Source: Planctomicrobium piriforme (lineage in GTDB: Bacteria; Planctomycetota; Planctomycetia; Planctomycetales; Planctomycetaceae). From it: DNA of 50,397 nucleotides. Within the stretch, counting starts at the first letter, position 1. Each line of letters starts with the position of its first letter. Made by a program: the position numbers and the translations under genes. Below the pieces are notes generated by a model. It saw only the letters and a list, made by a program, of their open reading frames with translations, had not been told where the DNA came from and ran no database searches. Shown here piece by piece: positions 25,563 through 34,561 of the stretch. The stretch covers positions 1-50,397 of the forward strand of contig CAMATH010000053.1 in the NCBI GenBank assembly GCA_945860955.1, written 5' to 3'.

Positions 25563-28202
25563 ATGCGCGATTCGTCCATTGACACTCTCTGCCCCGAATG
25601 TGGCACTCGAATTCCTGCGAGCGCCCCGTGGGGACTTTGCCCTCTGTGCCTGATGAAGCAGGCGGCGACTGACGATGCGGAACCCCCTCGCGAACCCGCT
25701 CCCGCGCTGGAAGCTGTGGGGGCGGCTTTCCCTCAGCTCGACATTCTCGAACTCGTGGGACGCGGGGGAATGGGGGTGGTCTACAAAGCGCGCCAGAAAT
25801 CGCTGAACCGCATCGTCGCGCTCAAGTTGCTCGCGCCGGGGCGACAGGCGGATTCCGGTTTCACCGCCCGATTCCAGCGCGAGGCCCAGGCGCTGGCTGA
25901 ACTGAACCACCCCAACATCGTCACTGTCTATGACTTTGGCCAGTCGGGGGGCTTCTACTTTCTGTTGATGGAATTCATCGACGGGGTGAACCTGCGGCAG
26001 GCGATGTTGGCCGGGCGGTTCACTCCCGAACAGGCGCTCGCCGTTGTGCCGCCGATCTGCGAAGCGTTGCAGTTCGCGCACAACCGCGGAATCATCCACC
26101 GCGACATCAAGCCCGAGAATCTGTTGATCGACCGGACCGGCAAAATCAAGATTGTCGATTTCGGAATCGCGCGGATTCTGCGGCGGGAATCGACCGATCA
26201 CCCCGCCGGCGCAGGCAGTGACCCCCGCACCCGACTGACGGGAATGGAGCTGCTGGGAACTCCGGGCTACATGGCCCCGGAACAACTGCGGTCACCTGTC
26301 GTCATTGATCAGCGAACGGACATCTACGCTCTGGGAGTCGTTCTGTATGAGTTGCTGACCGGCGAACTTCCCGGCCGAGTGTTGCAACCGCCATCACGCC
26401 GGGTTCAAGTCGATGTGCGGCTCGATGAAATCGTGCTACGTGCCCTGGAGTCGCAACCCGAACTCCGGTTCTCCAACGCGACCGAATTCCGCACGCGGGT
26501 CGAAGGACTGGCGAATCCCGACGCGAAGCCGCTCGATGTCGGGACCGCTCGAATTCCCCCGGCCCCGGCACGCTCTGTTCCCCCGCGGATGTTGAAGTCG
26601 GGACGCAGCACTTTGAATTCTCCCGAGGAACTCAAGACGCTGGTCGGCCAGTTCTTGATCTGGAGAAGCCAGGGGACACTGCGGCTGGACGAAGAACGGT
26701 TGATTTACACTCGGGGCAACGTCGATACGGTGATTGAACTCGCGGAGATCAGCGAAATGGGAATCGGTCAGTATCCGCGCAGCGTCAATATCGCCGGGAT
26801 CAACTTCATCGCGTTGACCTACGCCAATCGCGGTTATCAACGACGAATCTGCCTGTCGCCGAACAATGGATTGATCGGATTTCTGCCGTCGCAGTTCAAT
26901 CGGGAGGTCGACGACTGGCACGATGCGATTCTCGACGCGGTCGTGCGCACCGGTCGCGAGCCAGCGCTGATCGCCCCCCAGGAACTTGTCATTCGTTCGC
27001 ATCCAGCGACGATTCTGGGATTGTCGTTCGCGGTGCTGTGGATCGTGTTCTGGTTTGCCGTCACGATGGTCTGGCTGGGGACTCCCCGGATCGAACCAGC
27101 AAACCACTTTCCACCCGCTCCCGTCATGATCGATTCGCCGGTCCCGAGTGAGTCGAATCGAATGGGAACGATTCCCACCCCGATCCCCCCCACCGATATC
27201 GAGTTTCGTTTCCAGCAAGTCGAGGTCACGCCCGACTCGCGAACGATCGTGTTACGATTCGAACGCGATTCGAGGTACGGACTGGCAATCGAAGTTTCGC
27301 AGAGCCTGACGGCTGGCCCGAATGGCGAACTCCCCCAAAACGCGGCGGATTCCCGACCGGGAGATGTAAAAATCGGACTCAACCAGGGGAATGCGCTGTC
27401 ATGGACCGTGCCTGGGGAATTCACGCGCGATGAGATTCACAAGGCGGCGAAAGAAGTGGAGCGCACAGCGCGACAAATGCCCCGATTACCCGAGGGGGCG
27501 GTCCCCAAGTTCGCGGTGATGACGCACCGCGACGGGTGGAAATGCCACCTGATCGCCCGGATCGTGCGTGAACCCGGCTCGGCGTGGCCCCCCGCGCCGG
27601 CAGGGGCGCGGTTCACGGCGGAGAGACAGGTGGTGGTTCCCTCCAATACCCTCGTGCGTGTGACTCCCCGATCGGCAACCAAGGGGCAAGCACGGGTCGC
27701 CTCTTCGAACGTGCTGACGTTTCAAACTGCGACCGATCGGGCCACCGGCTTTCTGCTGCGATGGCACGTGTACTCCCCCAGAAAAACCAGTGTGCTGCCG
27801 ACGCCGGTCGTGGGAGAACGGCTGATTCTGGACTTCATCGATCCTGAGACAAAAGTGATCTTCCATCGCATGGAACGCAGTCTGATGGTCGGCATGGTGT
27901 CGCTGTCACCCGAGACAACTCCGCTGCCCGACCGATACGCTCCGCTGGTGCTGTCGGAGCCGCGCTCTTCCAGTGAACTGCACTTGTTGCACATGTCTAC
28001 GCTCGCGCCCGACGGGGTGACAGAAACGTATTGGATGGATGATTACCTGAACGTTGAGAATCTGGGAGAACTGGCACCGGGCGTCACACCGGCCTTTCGA
28101 CTGGCGCCACTGCGTGGGATTGCGGGTCAAACGCTTCCCGCGGCACACCCCACGGGGGAGCGTTTGGAATCCCCGACGGAACCGGCCGCCGAGAATGAGT
28201 GA
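25563..28202 (+). CDS. Serine/threonine protein kinase with zinc ribbon and TM
   Basis: This 879-residue transmembrane Hanks-type kinase begins with a zinc ribbon (Cys10, Cys13, Cys26, Cys29). The kinase domain (about 60-315) has the Gly loop 'GRGGMGVVYKA', Lys88, the catalytic 'HRDIKPEN' with Asp181, 'DFG' at 199-201, 'GTPGYMAPEQL' and a usual C-lobe. A cytosolic beta-rich segment (about 355-465) precedes one TM helix (about 482-505) and a roughly 370-residue extracytoplasmic part of unknown fold. All catalytic residues are present. The start at 25563 gives the classic 'LCPECGTRIP' N-terminus; the frame is open for another 297 nt upstream without any conserved feature. Its stop overlaps the start of the sigma-factor gene by 8 nt, so the two are translated together. 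Confidence 0.9.
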   Translation: MRDSSIDTLCPECGTRIPASAPWGLCPLCLMKQAATDDAEPPREPAPALEAVGAAFPQLDILELVGRGGMGVVYKARQKSLNRIVALKLLAPGRQADSGFTARFQREAQALAELNHPNIVTVYDFGQSGGFYFLLMEFIDGVNLRQAMLAGRFTPEQALAVVPPICEALQFAHNRGIIHRDIKPENLLIDRTGKIKIVDFGIARILRRESTDHPAGAGSDPRTRLTGMELLGTPGYMAPEQLRSPVVIDQRTDIYALGVVLYELLTGELPGRVLQPPSRRVQVDVRLDEIVLRALESQPELRFSNATEFRTRVEGLANPDAKPLDVGTARIPPAPARSVPPRMLKSGRSTLNSPEELKTLVGQFLIWRSQGTLRLDEERLIYTRGNVDTVIELAEISEMGIGQYPRSVNIAGINFIALTYANRGYQRRICLSPNNGLIGFLPSQFNREVDDWHDAILDAVVRTGREPALIAPQELVIRSHPATILGLSFAVLWIVFWFAVTMVWLGTPRIEPANHFPPAPVMIDSPVPSESNRMGTIPTPIPPTDIEFRFQQVEVTPDSRTIVLRFERDSRYGLAIEVSQSLTAGPNGELPQNAADSRPGDVKIGLNQGNALSWTVPGEFTRDEIHKAAKEVERTARQMPRLPEGAVPKFAVMTHRDGWKCHLIARIVREPGSAWPPAPAGARFTAERQVVVPSNTLVRVTPRSATKGQARVASSNVLTFQTATDRATGFLLRWHVYSPRKTSVLPTPVVGERLILDFIDPETKVIFHRMERSLMVGMVSLSPETTPLPDRYAPLVLSEPRSSSELHLLHMSTLAPDGVTETYWMDDYLNVENLGELAPGVTPAFRLAPLRGIAGQTLPAAHPTGERLESPTEPAAENE

Positions 28203-28968
28203 TCTCCCGCAGTCCGCATTTCAGACAACCCATTGGACGGCCGTGATCGCCGCGAAGGGGGACTCACCCGAGGGAAAGCGGGCATTACGGGCGCTGTGCG
28301 AGTCGTATTATGCCCCGGTCGCCGCGTTCATCGAGCGGTATCGGCACGGGAATGAGGACGCCCGGGATCTGACGCACGCGTTCTTCGCGAAACTGCTGGA
28401 GGGAGAGAGTCTCAACACAGTCGACCGCACGCGGGGCCGATTTCGATCGTACCTGCTGGGAGCGGCCAAGCACTTTCTGGCGGACCTCCGTGAACGGGGA
28501 CGGACGCTCAAACGCGGGGGCGGGCGGATCGCGGTCTCGTTCGATTCGGTGGAGCCACAGGGGGAATCACCGGGGACACCCAACAACCAGTCAGGTTCAC
28601 CAACCGCCCAAGAACCGGCCGATCCCCAGGGCTTCCCCGCCGACGCGTATTTCGATCGGGAATGGGCGCTGGCGGTCCTGTCGCGTAGCCTCGATCGGCT
28701 GCAAGCCGAGGCGGTCGAAGCGGGGCGGGGCGAGCAAATGGAAGTGCTGCGTCCCTGGCTGACGGGGGAAGCGGCCGCTCCACTTTCGGGAACGATCGCC
28801 GACCGGTTGGGGGTCACGGAAGGCTCGCTCAAGGTGATCATCCACCGGTTTCGAAAAAGGTTTCGGGAACTGGTGCGGGAAGAACTGGCGGCCACCGTGG
28901 ATTCTCCCCACGAGATCGACGCGGAACTCGACTATTTGATTCGGGCACTTTCGTTCGGCGGAAAGTAG
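28195..28968 (+). CDS. ECF-type RNA polymerase sigma factor
   Basis: This 257-residue sigma-70 family protein is of the planctomycete ECF type. Region 2 is around 'FIERYRHGNEDARDLTHAFFAKLLEG' split over residues 38-63, with 'GRFRSYLLGAAKHFLADL' for promoter melting. A variable Pro/Gly linker (about 118-150) precedes region 4 'ADRLGVTEGSLKVIIHRFRK', the helix-turn-helix for -35 recognition. The ATG at 28195 lies inside the end of the kinase gene (8-nt overlap), strong evidence for a joint signalling unit in which the kinase may phosphorylate or control the sigma factor. In many planctomycetes the sigma gene comes first; here it follows the kinase. No anti-sigma factor is visible. Confidence 0.88.
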   Translation: MSDLPQSAFQTTHWTAVIAAKGDSPEGKRALRALCESYYAPVAAFIERYRHGNEDARDLTHAFFAKLLEGESLNTVDRTRGRFRSYLLGAAKHFLADLRERGRTLKRGGGRIAVSFDSVEPQGESPGTPNNQSGSPTAQEPADPQGFPADAYFDREWALAVLSRSLDRLQAEAVEAGRGEQMEVLRPWLTGEAAAPLSGTIADRLGVTEGSLKVIIHRFRKRFRELVREELAATVDSPHEIDAELDYLIRALSFGGK

Positions 28969-28980
28969 GGGATCACACCA

Positions 28981-29847
28981 TCAGTGCCGCACCTCCGCGT
29001 ACGGCATTTGCCGGCGCAGTTCGCGAACGGCTTCCTCGGTGACCTGAGTCCCTCGAAGGTCAAGCTGGCTCAGATGCGACAGCTTAACGAGCGCGGGGAG
29101 AGCCGCCGCGGTGACGGCTGTCTTGGACAGGTCCAGGGACTGCAGGTTGCGGTGTTCCGCCAAGACCGCGACACCGTCGTCTGTAATCTTGGTCTCGCTG
29201 AGATTCAGCGACCGCAAATCGGACATTTTCGACAGTGCCCGGAGCGCTTGGTTGTCGATATCCGACTTGGACAGGTCGAGTGAATGCACGTTGCGGTGTC
29301 GCGACAATTGAGGCAACTCTCTCGCGGACACCGGGATCGAGAATGAGCTGGTTCCATCCCCACTTTCCGACGACACGTAGAGTCCGTTGGCATTTCGCGT
29401 GACTGTCACACTTGGCTTCTCCGGACTTCGGGGCACCATCGGTGACGTGAACGCCCTGACCCAATCTGGTTCTGGCGGGGCGGCTCTCTTCGCCAATTGA
29501 ACCCGCCACTCCTGGTCGTTCAGACGCTTTTCGACAGGCTGCCAGAACTCGTAATACGAATACGCCGGGCCGACGTAGACCGTCGAATCGGTCATCCCTT
29601 CAATCGCCATGACCAGCAATCGGACGTCCCCCGTGGCGACCTCAAGCGCTTCGGCGTTATGGACATTCGTATGGACGTCGGCCACGACCGGTTTGCTGAC
29701 CAAGGGCTCCCAGCCGGTGGGATCCTTGTGCCGCGCGTAGTACAGCCGGCAATACCACCCGCTGTAGTCCGGTAGCCGGGAGCTGCCGAATTTCAACCGG
29801 GCGCTATCGTCAAACGTCCCGCGGAGAAAATCGCGCTGAGCGTCATA
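28981..29847 (-). pseudogene. 5'-truncated DUF3160-LRR protein
   Basis: The minus-strand frame encodes the end of a DUF3160 domain ('DYSGWYCRLYY', 'VVADVHTNVHNAEALE', 'GPAYSYYEFWQPVEKRLNDQEWR') followed by about four leucine-rich repeats ('LRSLNLSETKITDDGVAVL', 'LQSLDLSKTAVTAAALPAL'). DUF3160 proteins are normally 700 residues or more and exported; only the last part of the domain is present. Recognisable coding sequence continues upstream of the first possible start (TTG at 29796) back to an in-frame TGA at 29848-29850. No signal peptide remains. A truncated relic is the best reading. A functional short protein starting at TTG is possible, because the 271 codons after it contain no lesion. 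Confidence 0.6.
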
Positions 29848-30309
29848 TCACGGAAACGGTTCCTGCCACCTTTGTCGTGCCCGATCGAAATGGGTTTCTA
29901 CCCACGTTTTCGGACCAACCTCAGGCAGGATGCCTGGGGTTTTCGCGTACCACTTCTCCAGCGAGATGCACCGTGGGAAACTGCTTTTTCCACCTGACGA
30001 TGTGCCCGATTCGCACAACTTCGGCAGACTTCAACCCGTCGTCCGAACCAGCGTCCGAAAGACGGAAATCCGATGCGAATCAAAAACTCAGTGCCGTGGT
30101 GTACCCAGCCGACCGCCTTCGATGAAGAAGTTCGTAAGGTGGCGTCTGCGCCCTGTCCTAATTGATCACCGCACATCCCGCTACCGGCAATGGCACCAAC
30201 CTGCTCTGATACAGACCGATTCTAGGAAATTCGGCGACACAACTGTAAAATGCGTGATTGGCCTCCTTTCTGATGGCGGCCATTGATCACTCGCTGAGTC
30301 GATACCCGA
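29848..30309. other. Gene-free stretch before the TIR gene
   Basis: No convincing gene. On the minus strand the frame in phase with the DUF3160 relic is open from 30030 to 29851 (about 60 codons, ending in 'RARQRWQEPFP' then TGA), but it matches nothing recognised. The nonamer ATTGATCAC occurs at 30161-30169 and again at 30282-30290, the second copy 19 bp before the TIR start. Base composition is more AT-rich than the neighbouring conserved genes. A promoter for the TIR gene should lie here; TGTAAAAT at 30244-30251 is the best -10-like string, but no matching -35 box is seen. Confidence 0.4.
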
Positions 30310-32088
30310 ATGTCTGGACTAACACCCGTAAATCTGCAGACCGTGGCACACGAACTTCGTTCGCTGGCAATTTACCTTCATTGTTGCAATCAAGACCTTC
30401 CTGAGCAGCCGAATTCATTCCTCATGCAACTGGTACTGGAACAGTTTCAGCGGATTCGCGCACTGATTCCAGTGCCGCTCGCGCTCGCAGATTGCGATGT
30501 ATTGGCTCGGAGAGACCTCATGGATGTTCTTGAATGGATTGATGCGGTGGAACCGCAACTGGGTGAACTCAGGCCGCCGTTTCGCGTGTCGGAGTTGGGG
30601 CTCGTGTATGCTTGGGCCTCGAAATTCGATGTCCATGCGGATCGAGCGGCAAGAAAGATGTCAATCGCTCCACCATTTACCGACCTTGTCCGGCAGAAAC
30701 TCCAGAAAAAGTACGGCGCGACCGAACACCTCCGGCGTCGGTGGGCCAGCGAGCCGGATGATGCCATGGCGAGAATCAATAGCGGAATAGAAGAGGCACT
30801 GCACCAGTTTCCGGAGCTTGAGCGTTGGACTGAAGATGATTGGTCGGAACTGTTTGTCTGCTCGTCCGAAGTCGTTACGCAAACCGCAGCATGGAAAGCC
30901 GTCCAACGCAGCAAAAGCCAACAAGGCGGATGGCCGACGACACTTCGTGAACCCCATAGCGAGAAGAGCATGAGACTTATTACCGATCCAACACTACGCG
31001 CGGACCCGCTGTGGCTGGCGATTGATCGCGTCCTTCGCGCAATTCACGACGACAGGAACATCGTGTTCACAAAAGAGCCGGCATCCGAACAGGGCTGCAA
31101 CAGCGAAACTATAAACAGGCTCGCAACTGAAGCGCGACTGGCACAGTGGCCTGTTTTCGAAATCACTGAATTGCTCCAAGGTAACGTCAAAACCGATCGC
31201 TTGCTAAAGGTTCATCATCCCGAAGTCGACGAGCCCGTCACACTTGCAATCTGGAGACGATACGGCACGCCGGATGTGCCTGGCGCAAAACTCGATCGGA
31301 TTCTGACCTACTTGGAAGCGTGGCGAAACAAACGAGCCTCACAATTGAAACCGACTGCTGCTTTGTTGCAGGAATCAGGCTCGAAAAGTCGTTTTCGGAT
31401 TGCTCTTTCTTTCCCTGGAGAACGCCGCGATTTCGTATTACGCGTGGCTGAATGCCTCGCCACGCATCTTGGTCGCTTCAGTATTCTTTACGATCATTTC
31501 TACGAAGCAGAGTTCGCGCGGCCTGATCTAGATACTTACCTGCAGGCACTCTATCACGATGAATCGGATCTGATATGCGTATTCCTCTGCGCAGAGTACG
31601 AGAAGAAAGAGTGGTGCGGACTCGAGTGGAGAGCGATTCGCGACATCATTAAGAGACGCCGCGCGTCAGACGTTATGCCGTTTCGTTTCGACATGACCGA
31701 AATTGCAGGACTATTCTCTATTGACGGATACGTGTGGATAGGTGATCGCGAGCCTGACGACATTGCCGAACGAATTCTTGAGCGGCTAAGCAGAAACGCA
31801 GCTCATTCCGCTTCGTCGTCGGACGGAACGCGAGCATCTTCGATGCAGGAATCGCCGTCAACCGACGGCGTTCTCCGAAGGGCTGGGAATGTGACAGTTT
31901 CTGGAATCCTCGCGGCTGGTGATGCGATTGGCGGACCGGGCGGAGATGTTCAGGTTCAAGGCGGCACCGGTCGGCACGGCGCACACGGCGGTGATGTTGA
32001 CATTAAGAGCGGGGAGCATCGGGCCGGGGCAGGTGGCTCTGGGGGAAAGGGTGGCGACATCATCATAATAGGCGGTGACGCTGAGTAA
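30310..32088 (+). CDS. TIR-domain protein with Gly-rich C-terminal tail
   Basis: This 592-residue, apparently cytosolic protein has a TIR domain at about 361-493. Visible parts are 'FRIALSFPGERRDFVLRVA', 'YDHFYEAEFARPDLDTYL', 'SDLICVFLCAEYEKKEWCG' and 'LEWRAIRDIIKRR'. Glu439 in 'WCGLEW' sits where bacterial TIR NADases have the catalytic Glu. Residues 1-350 are mixed helical and unrecognised; they would be the sensor region. Residues 525-592 form a Gly-rich tail with 'GGPGGDVQVQGG', 'GAHGGDVDIKSG' and 'GGKGGDIIIIGG', a GGDV-x-I periodicity suggesting a beta-solenoid or assembly region. Codon use is less GC-rich than its neighbours and no partner gene adjoins it, fitting an acquired single-gene defence or cell-death effector (inference). 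Confidence 0.85.
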   Translation: MSGLTPVNLQTVAHELRSLAIYLHCCNQDLPEQPNSFLMQLVLEQFQRIRALIPVPLALADCDVLARRDLMDVLEWIDAVEPQLGELRPPFRVSELGLVYAWASKFDVHADRAARKMSIAPPFTDLVRQKLQKKYGATEHLRRRWASEPDDAMARINSGIEEALHQFPELERWTEDDWSELFVCSSEVVTQTAAWKAVQRSKSQQGGWPTTLREPHSEKSMRLITDPTLRADPLWLAIDRVLRAIHDDRNIVFTKEPASEQGCNSETINRLATEARLAQWPVFEITELLQGNVKTDRLLKVHHPEVDEPVTLAIWRRYGTPDVPGAKLDRILTYLEAWRNKRASQLKPTAALLQESGSKSRFRIALSFPGERRDFVLRVAECLATHLGRFSILYDHFYEAEFARPDLDTYLQALYHDESDLICVFLCAEYEKKEWCGLEWRAIRDIIKRRRASDVMPFRFDMTEIAGLFSIDGYVWIGDREPDDIAERILERLSRNAAHSASSSDGTRASSMQESPSTDGVLRRAGNVTVSGILAAGDAIGGPGGDVQVQGGTGRHGAHGGDVDIKSGEHRAGAGGSGGKGGDIIIIGGDAE

Positions 32089-32923
32089 GCAGGTCGGTGC
32101 CACCCATCAGGCAACCGCCCGGATGCGTGAGTTTTCCGACATTGAGTCGAGACAATTTGGCGGCAGGGATATCACCCGCTGCCATGACGTCGGTGTCGCC
32201 TGTCCCGCCCGTTTGTCTGGGCAATTGTCAGTAGCAATCTACCACGGTACCACTTTCGCAGTGCCACCAGGGCCATTCTGCGATCGGTCGATCGCAAGAT
32301 ATACCGGACCACTTCGCGTGACCGGCATCTCGGCGTGGGGAGACGCCCAGTGGCAGTGGTGTTGGCGTGAGAGGGGGATGGGCAGAGTAGACTGGTAGTC
32401 GGGAGGTGCATCGCCCGGATGGGAATCGGAGTGAGCGACCGTTCAGCCTGCCGGCGAAATTTCCGTTGTTGCGCCAGTGGCTGATCGCGGGGAACCTGCC
32501 CCCCCCGTTTTGGGGAGCATTGCTTGTTCCCAGGACCACGAACCGGTCGCGCTCCGGGTGATCGAAGCCCTTCCCCTCGGCAGGTCTCGAAATGGCGAGA
32601 ACCGGAGTTGCACACGCTACTCGAACAACTCAACTTCGTTTTAACTCGGCGAATGAGGATTGACATCCGCAGTTTGCGCCACGATAAATGGGTTGGATGG
32701 GTCTCACGACGGGAACCGTCCACGTTGGCCATGATCGCTCAACCCGTGTTCCAGGAACAGGGGCTGGGCGTTTTTTTTTGCTGCCACAGCCGTTCGATCA
32801 GTCGACAGACACTTCCCATTCGGGGAGGCAACGGTCGATTTCTCTCTCCTTTGCATTGCATCCAGGGGGAGCGATTGATGTTCCGAATGGCCGTCGGCGG
32901 CACGGTGATTGAGAAACGCGCTC
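32089..32923. other. 835 bp without a recognisable gene
   Basis: Short open frames occur on both strands but none shows a family pattern. A minus-strand frame at 32228-32539 contains 'HPPLTPTPLPLG', a familiar false translation of dispersed intergenic repeats. A palindrome plus T-run lies at 32743-32779. The stretch separates the TIR gene from the Rieske operon and should hold the operon promoter, which is not identified. Confidence 0.45.
32743..32779 (+). terminator. Palindrome followed by nine T
   Basis: CCCGTGTTCC and GGAACAGGGG flank a single A (one G-G mismatch), and nine T follow at 32771-32779 after a 7-nt gap. The gap and the tiny loop make it a poor intrinsic terminator for the TIR transcript, 650 bp away. 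It may instead be an operator 145 bp before the Rieske gene. The structure is seen; the role is uncertain. Confidence 0.35.
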
Positions 32924-33436
32924 ATGAATACCTCGTCTGTACCCGATTCCGGGGACGGTTCGTCTTCCGCGCCACCCGCCGACGACCCCACCCGCCGCTC
33001 TTTTCTGGCCACGACCACCATGTTGTGTGGTCTCGCGGGCGGATATGGCATGTTCGGGTCACTTGCCGCCCGGTATCTCTTCCCGGCGCACGGCACTCCC
33101 AAACAGTGGCTGTTTGTCGCCCGTCTCGCCGACTTCGCCACCGGTCAGACTATGGACTGGGAAACGCCGACCGGCCAAAAGGTCTCGATCACCCGGCAGG
33201 GGGATGCTGGAGTGATCGACGATTTCATCGCACTGTCGAGCGTCTGCCCGCACTTGGGATGCCAGGTGCATTGGGAGCAACCGAAACAGCGATTCTTCTG
33301 CCCCTGCCATAACGGCGCGTTCAACCCGCAGGGGGTGGCCACAGACGGCCCACCCGCCGACTCGCACCAAAGCCTCGCGCGGTTCCCGCTGCAGATTGAA
33401 AACGATCTGCTGTTCATCGAAGTCCCCGTGGTCTGA
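32924..33436 (+). CDS. Rieske iron-sulfur protein, Tat-exported
   Basis: This 170-residue Rieske [2Fe-2S] subunit belongs to a cytochrome bc/b6f-type complex. The N-terminus has a twin-arginine motif 'DPTRRSFLATT' followed by a hydrophobic anchor (about 30-52), as in other Rieske proteins that are exported folded yet stay membrane-anchored. Cluster ligands are Cys108 and His110 ('CPHLGC') and Cys126 and His129 ('CPCHNGAF'). Cys113 and Cys128 form the stabilising disulfide. The ATG at 32924 is preferred; an ATG 15 nt upstream is also in frame. Only 5 bp separate it from the cytochrome b gene, so the two form an operon and act in one complex that moves electrons from quinol to a c-type cytochrome. 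Confidence 0.93.
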   Translation: MNTSSVPDSGDGSSSAPPADDPTRRSFLATTTMLCGLAGGYGMFGSLAARYLFPAHGTPKQWLFVARLADFATGQTMDWETPTGQKVSITRQGDAGVIDDFIALSSVCPHLGCQVHWEQPKQRFFCPCHNGAFNPQGVATDGPPADSHQSLARFPLQIENDLLFIEVPVV

Positions 33437-33441
33437 GCAAC

Positions 33442-34491
33442 ATGTCCGCGATCGCCCACTGGTTTCGAGAACGGCTGCCGATCTCTCAGAAACAGATCTT
33501 TGACGTTCTGGACGAGCCAGTCCCCAACCACCTCCGCCGCTGGTGGTTCTGCCTGGGAGGAACGCCAGCCTATTTGTTCGTGGTGCAGATTTTCACCGGA
33601 ATTCTGCTCGCGTTCTATTACCAGCCGGGCGCGACCACGGCATACGATTCGGTGAACTACATTACAAACGAGGCGGCGTACGGCTGGTACTTTCGCAGCG
33701 TTCACAAGTGGGCGGCGACCGGCATGATCGCCGCCGTCGTGCTGCACCAGATGCGCGTCTATTTCACCGGAGCGTATCGCAAACCCCGGGAAATCAACTG
33801 GATGATCGGCATGTGTCTGCTGATGGCCACGCTGCTCACCGGATTCACCGGCTACAGCCTGGTGTTTGAACAGTTGAGCTACTGGGGGGCGACGGTCGCC
33901 GCCAACATCTGTGACACAGTCCCCGTGGTGGGACACTTCGCCAAACAGATGCTTCTGGCGGGAGAAACGTACAACAACCAGACGTTGCCCCGGTTCTACA
34001 TTCTGCACGCCGCCGTGCTTCCCGCCACGATCATTCTGCTTTTGATCGTGCATGTGGCGATTCTGCGAGTGCAAGGGGTGACCGAGTTTCGTTTTGAAGA
34101 TGAACCCCCTGGCCCCGCCCGGCACTTTCCCTTCTTCCCCGACCACATGTGTACCGAGCTGATTATCGGCCTGTTGCTGATGATTCTGCTGAGCGCGCTG
34201 GCGACCATTCTGCCGGCGACGATGGGGCCTCGCGCCGATCCGTTGATCACCCCGGAAGTCATCAAACCCGAATGGTTCTTCTACGTGACCTTTCGCTGGC
34301 TGAAACTGTTTTCCGGAACCGTTGCCGTCCTCTCGACCGGGCTGATCATCTTCGTGATGTTCGTGTGGCCCTTCATCGACGCGGCGATTCGCAAACACAC
34401 GCGGTTCGCCGAGGCGAGTGTCTGGATTGGAATTCTCGGTGCCAGTCTGATCATCGGACTGACCGTGTGGGAAGCCGCGGTGGAACATTGA
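33442..34491 (+). CDS. Cytochrome b, b6/IV-fused type
   Basis: This 349-residue integral membrane subunit has about eight TM helices and combines the b6-like N-terminal four-helix bundle with a subunit IV-like C-terminal part. The two b-haems are held by His88/His189 and His102/His204 ('SVHKWAATG', 'VVLHQMRVY', 'YILHAAVLP', 'LIVHVAIL'). The quinol-site motif is 'TPEVIKPEWFFYVTFRWLK' (PEWY variant PEWF). Cys37 in 'WWFCLGGTPAY' matches the Cys of cytochrome b6 that carries covalent haem c_i, suggesting a third haem near the n-side quinone site. It follows the Rieske gene by 5 bp and precedes the octahaem gene by 70 bp. It oxidises quinol and passes electrons on. Confidence 0.93.
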   Translation: MSAIAHWFRERLPISQKQIFDVLDEPVPNHLRRWWFCLGGTPAYLFVVQIFTGILLAFYYQPGATTAYDSVNYITNEAAYGWYFRSVHKWAATGMIAAVVLHQMRVYFTGAYRKPREINWMIGMCLLMATLLTGFTGYSLVFEQLSYWGATVAANICDTVPVVGHFAKQMLLAGETYNNQTLPRFYILHAAVLPATIILLLIVHVAILRVQGVTEFRFEDEPPGPARHFPFFPDHMCTELIIGLLLMILLSALATILPATMGPRADPLITPEVIKPEWFFYVTFRWLKLFSGTVAVLSTGLIIFVMFVWPFIDAAIRKHTRFAEASVWIGILGASLIIGLTVWEAAVEH

Positions 34492-34561
34492 TTCCCGGAA
34501 GACTGAATACGCTCTTGAGCCAACCGGCGAGTGCCGGCCCAACATATTGGAGTGACCTCCT

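Noticed and set aside
32228-32539. Minus-strand open frame with 'LTPTPLPLG'
   Set aside because: This peptide string is a common false translation of dispersed intergenic repeats, and no start signal or conserved domain is present.
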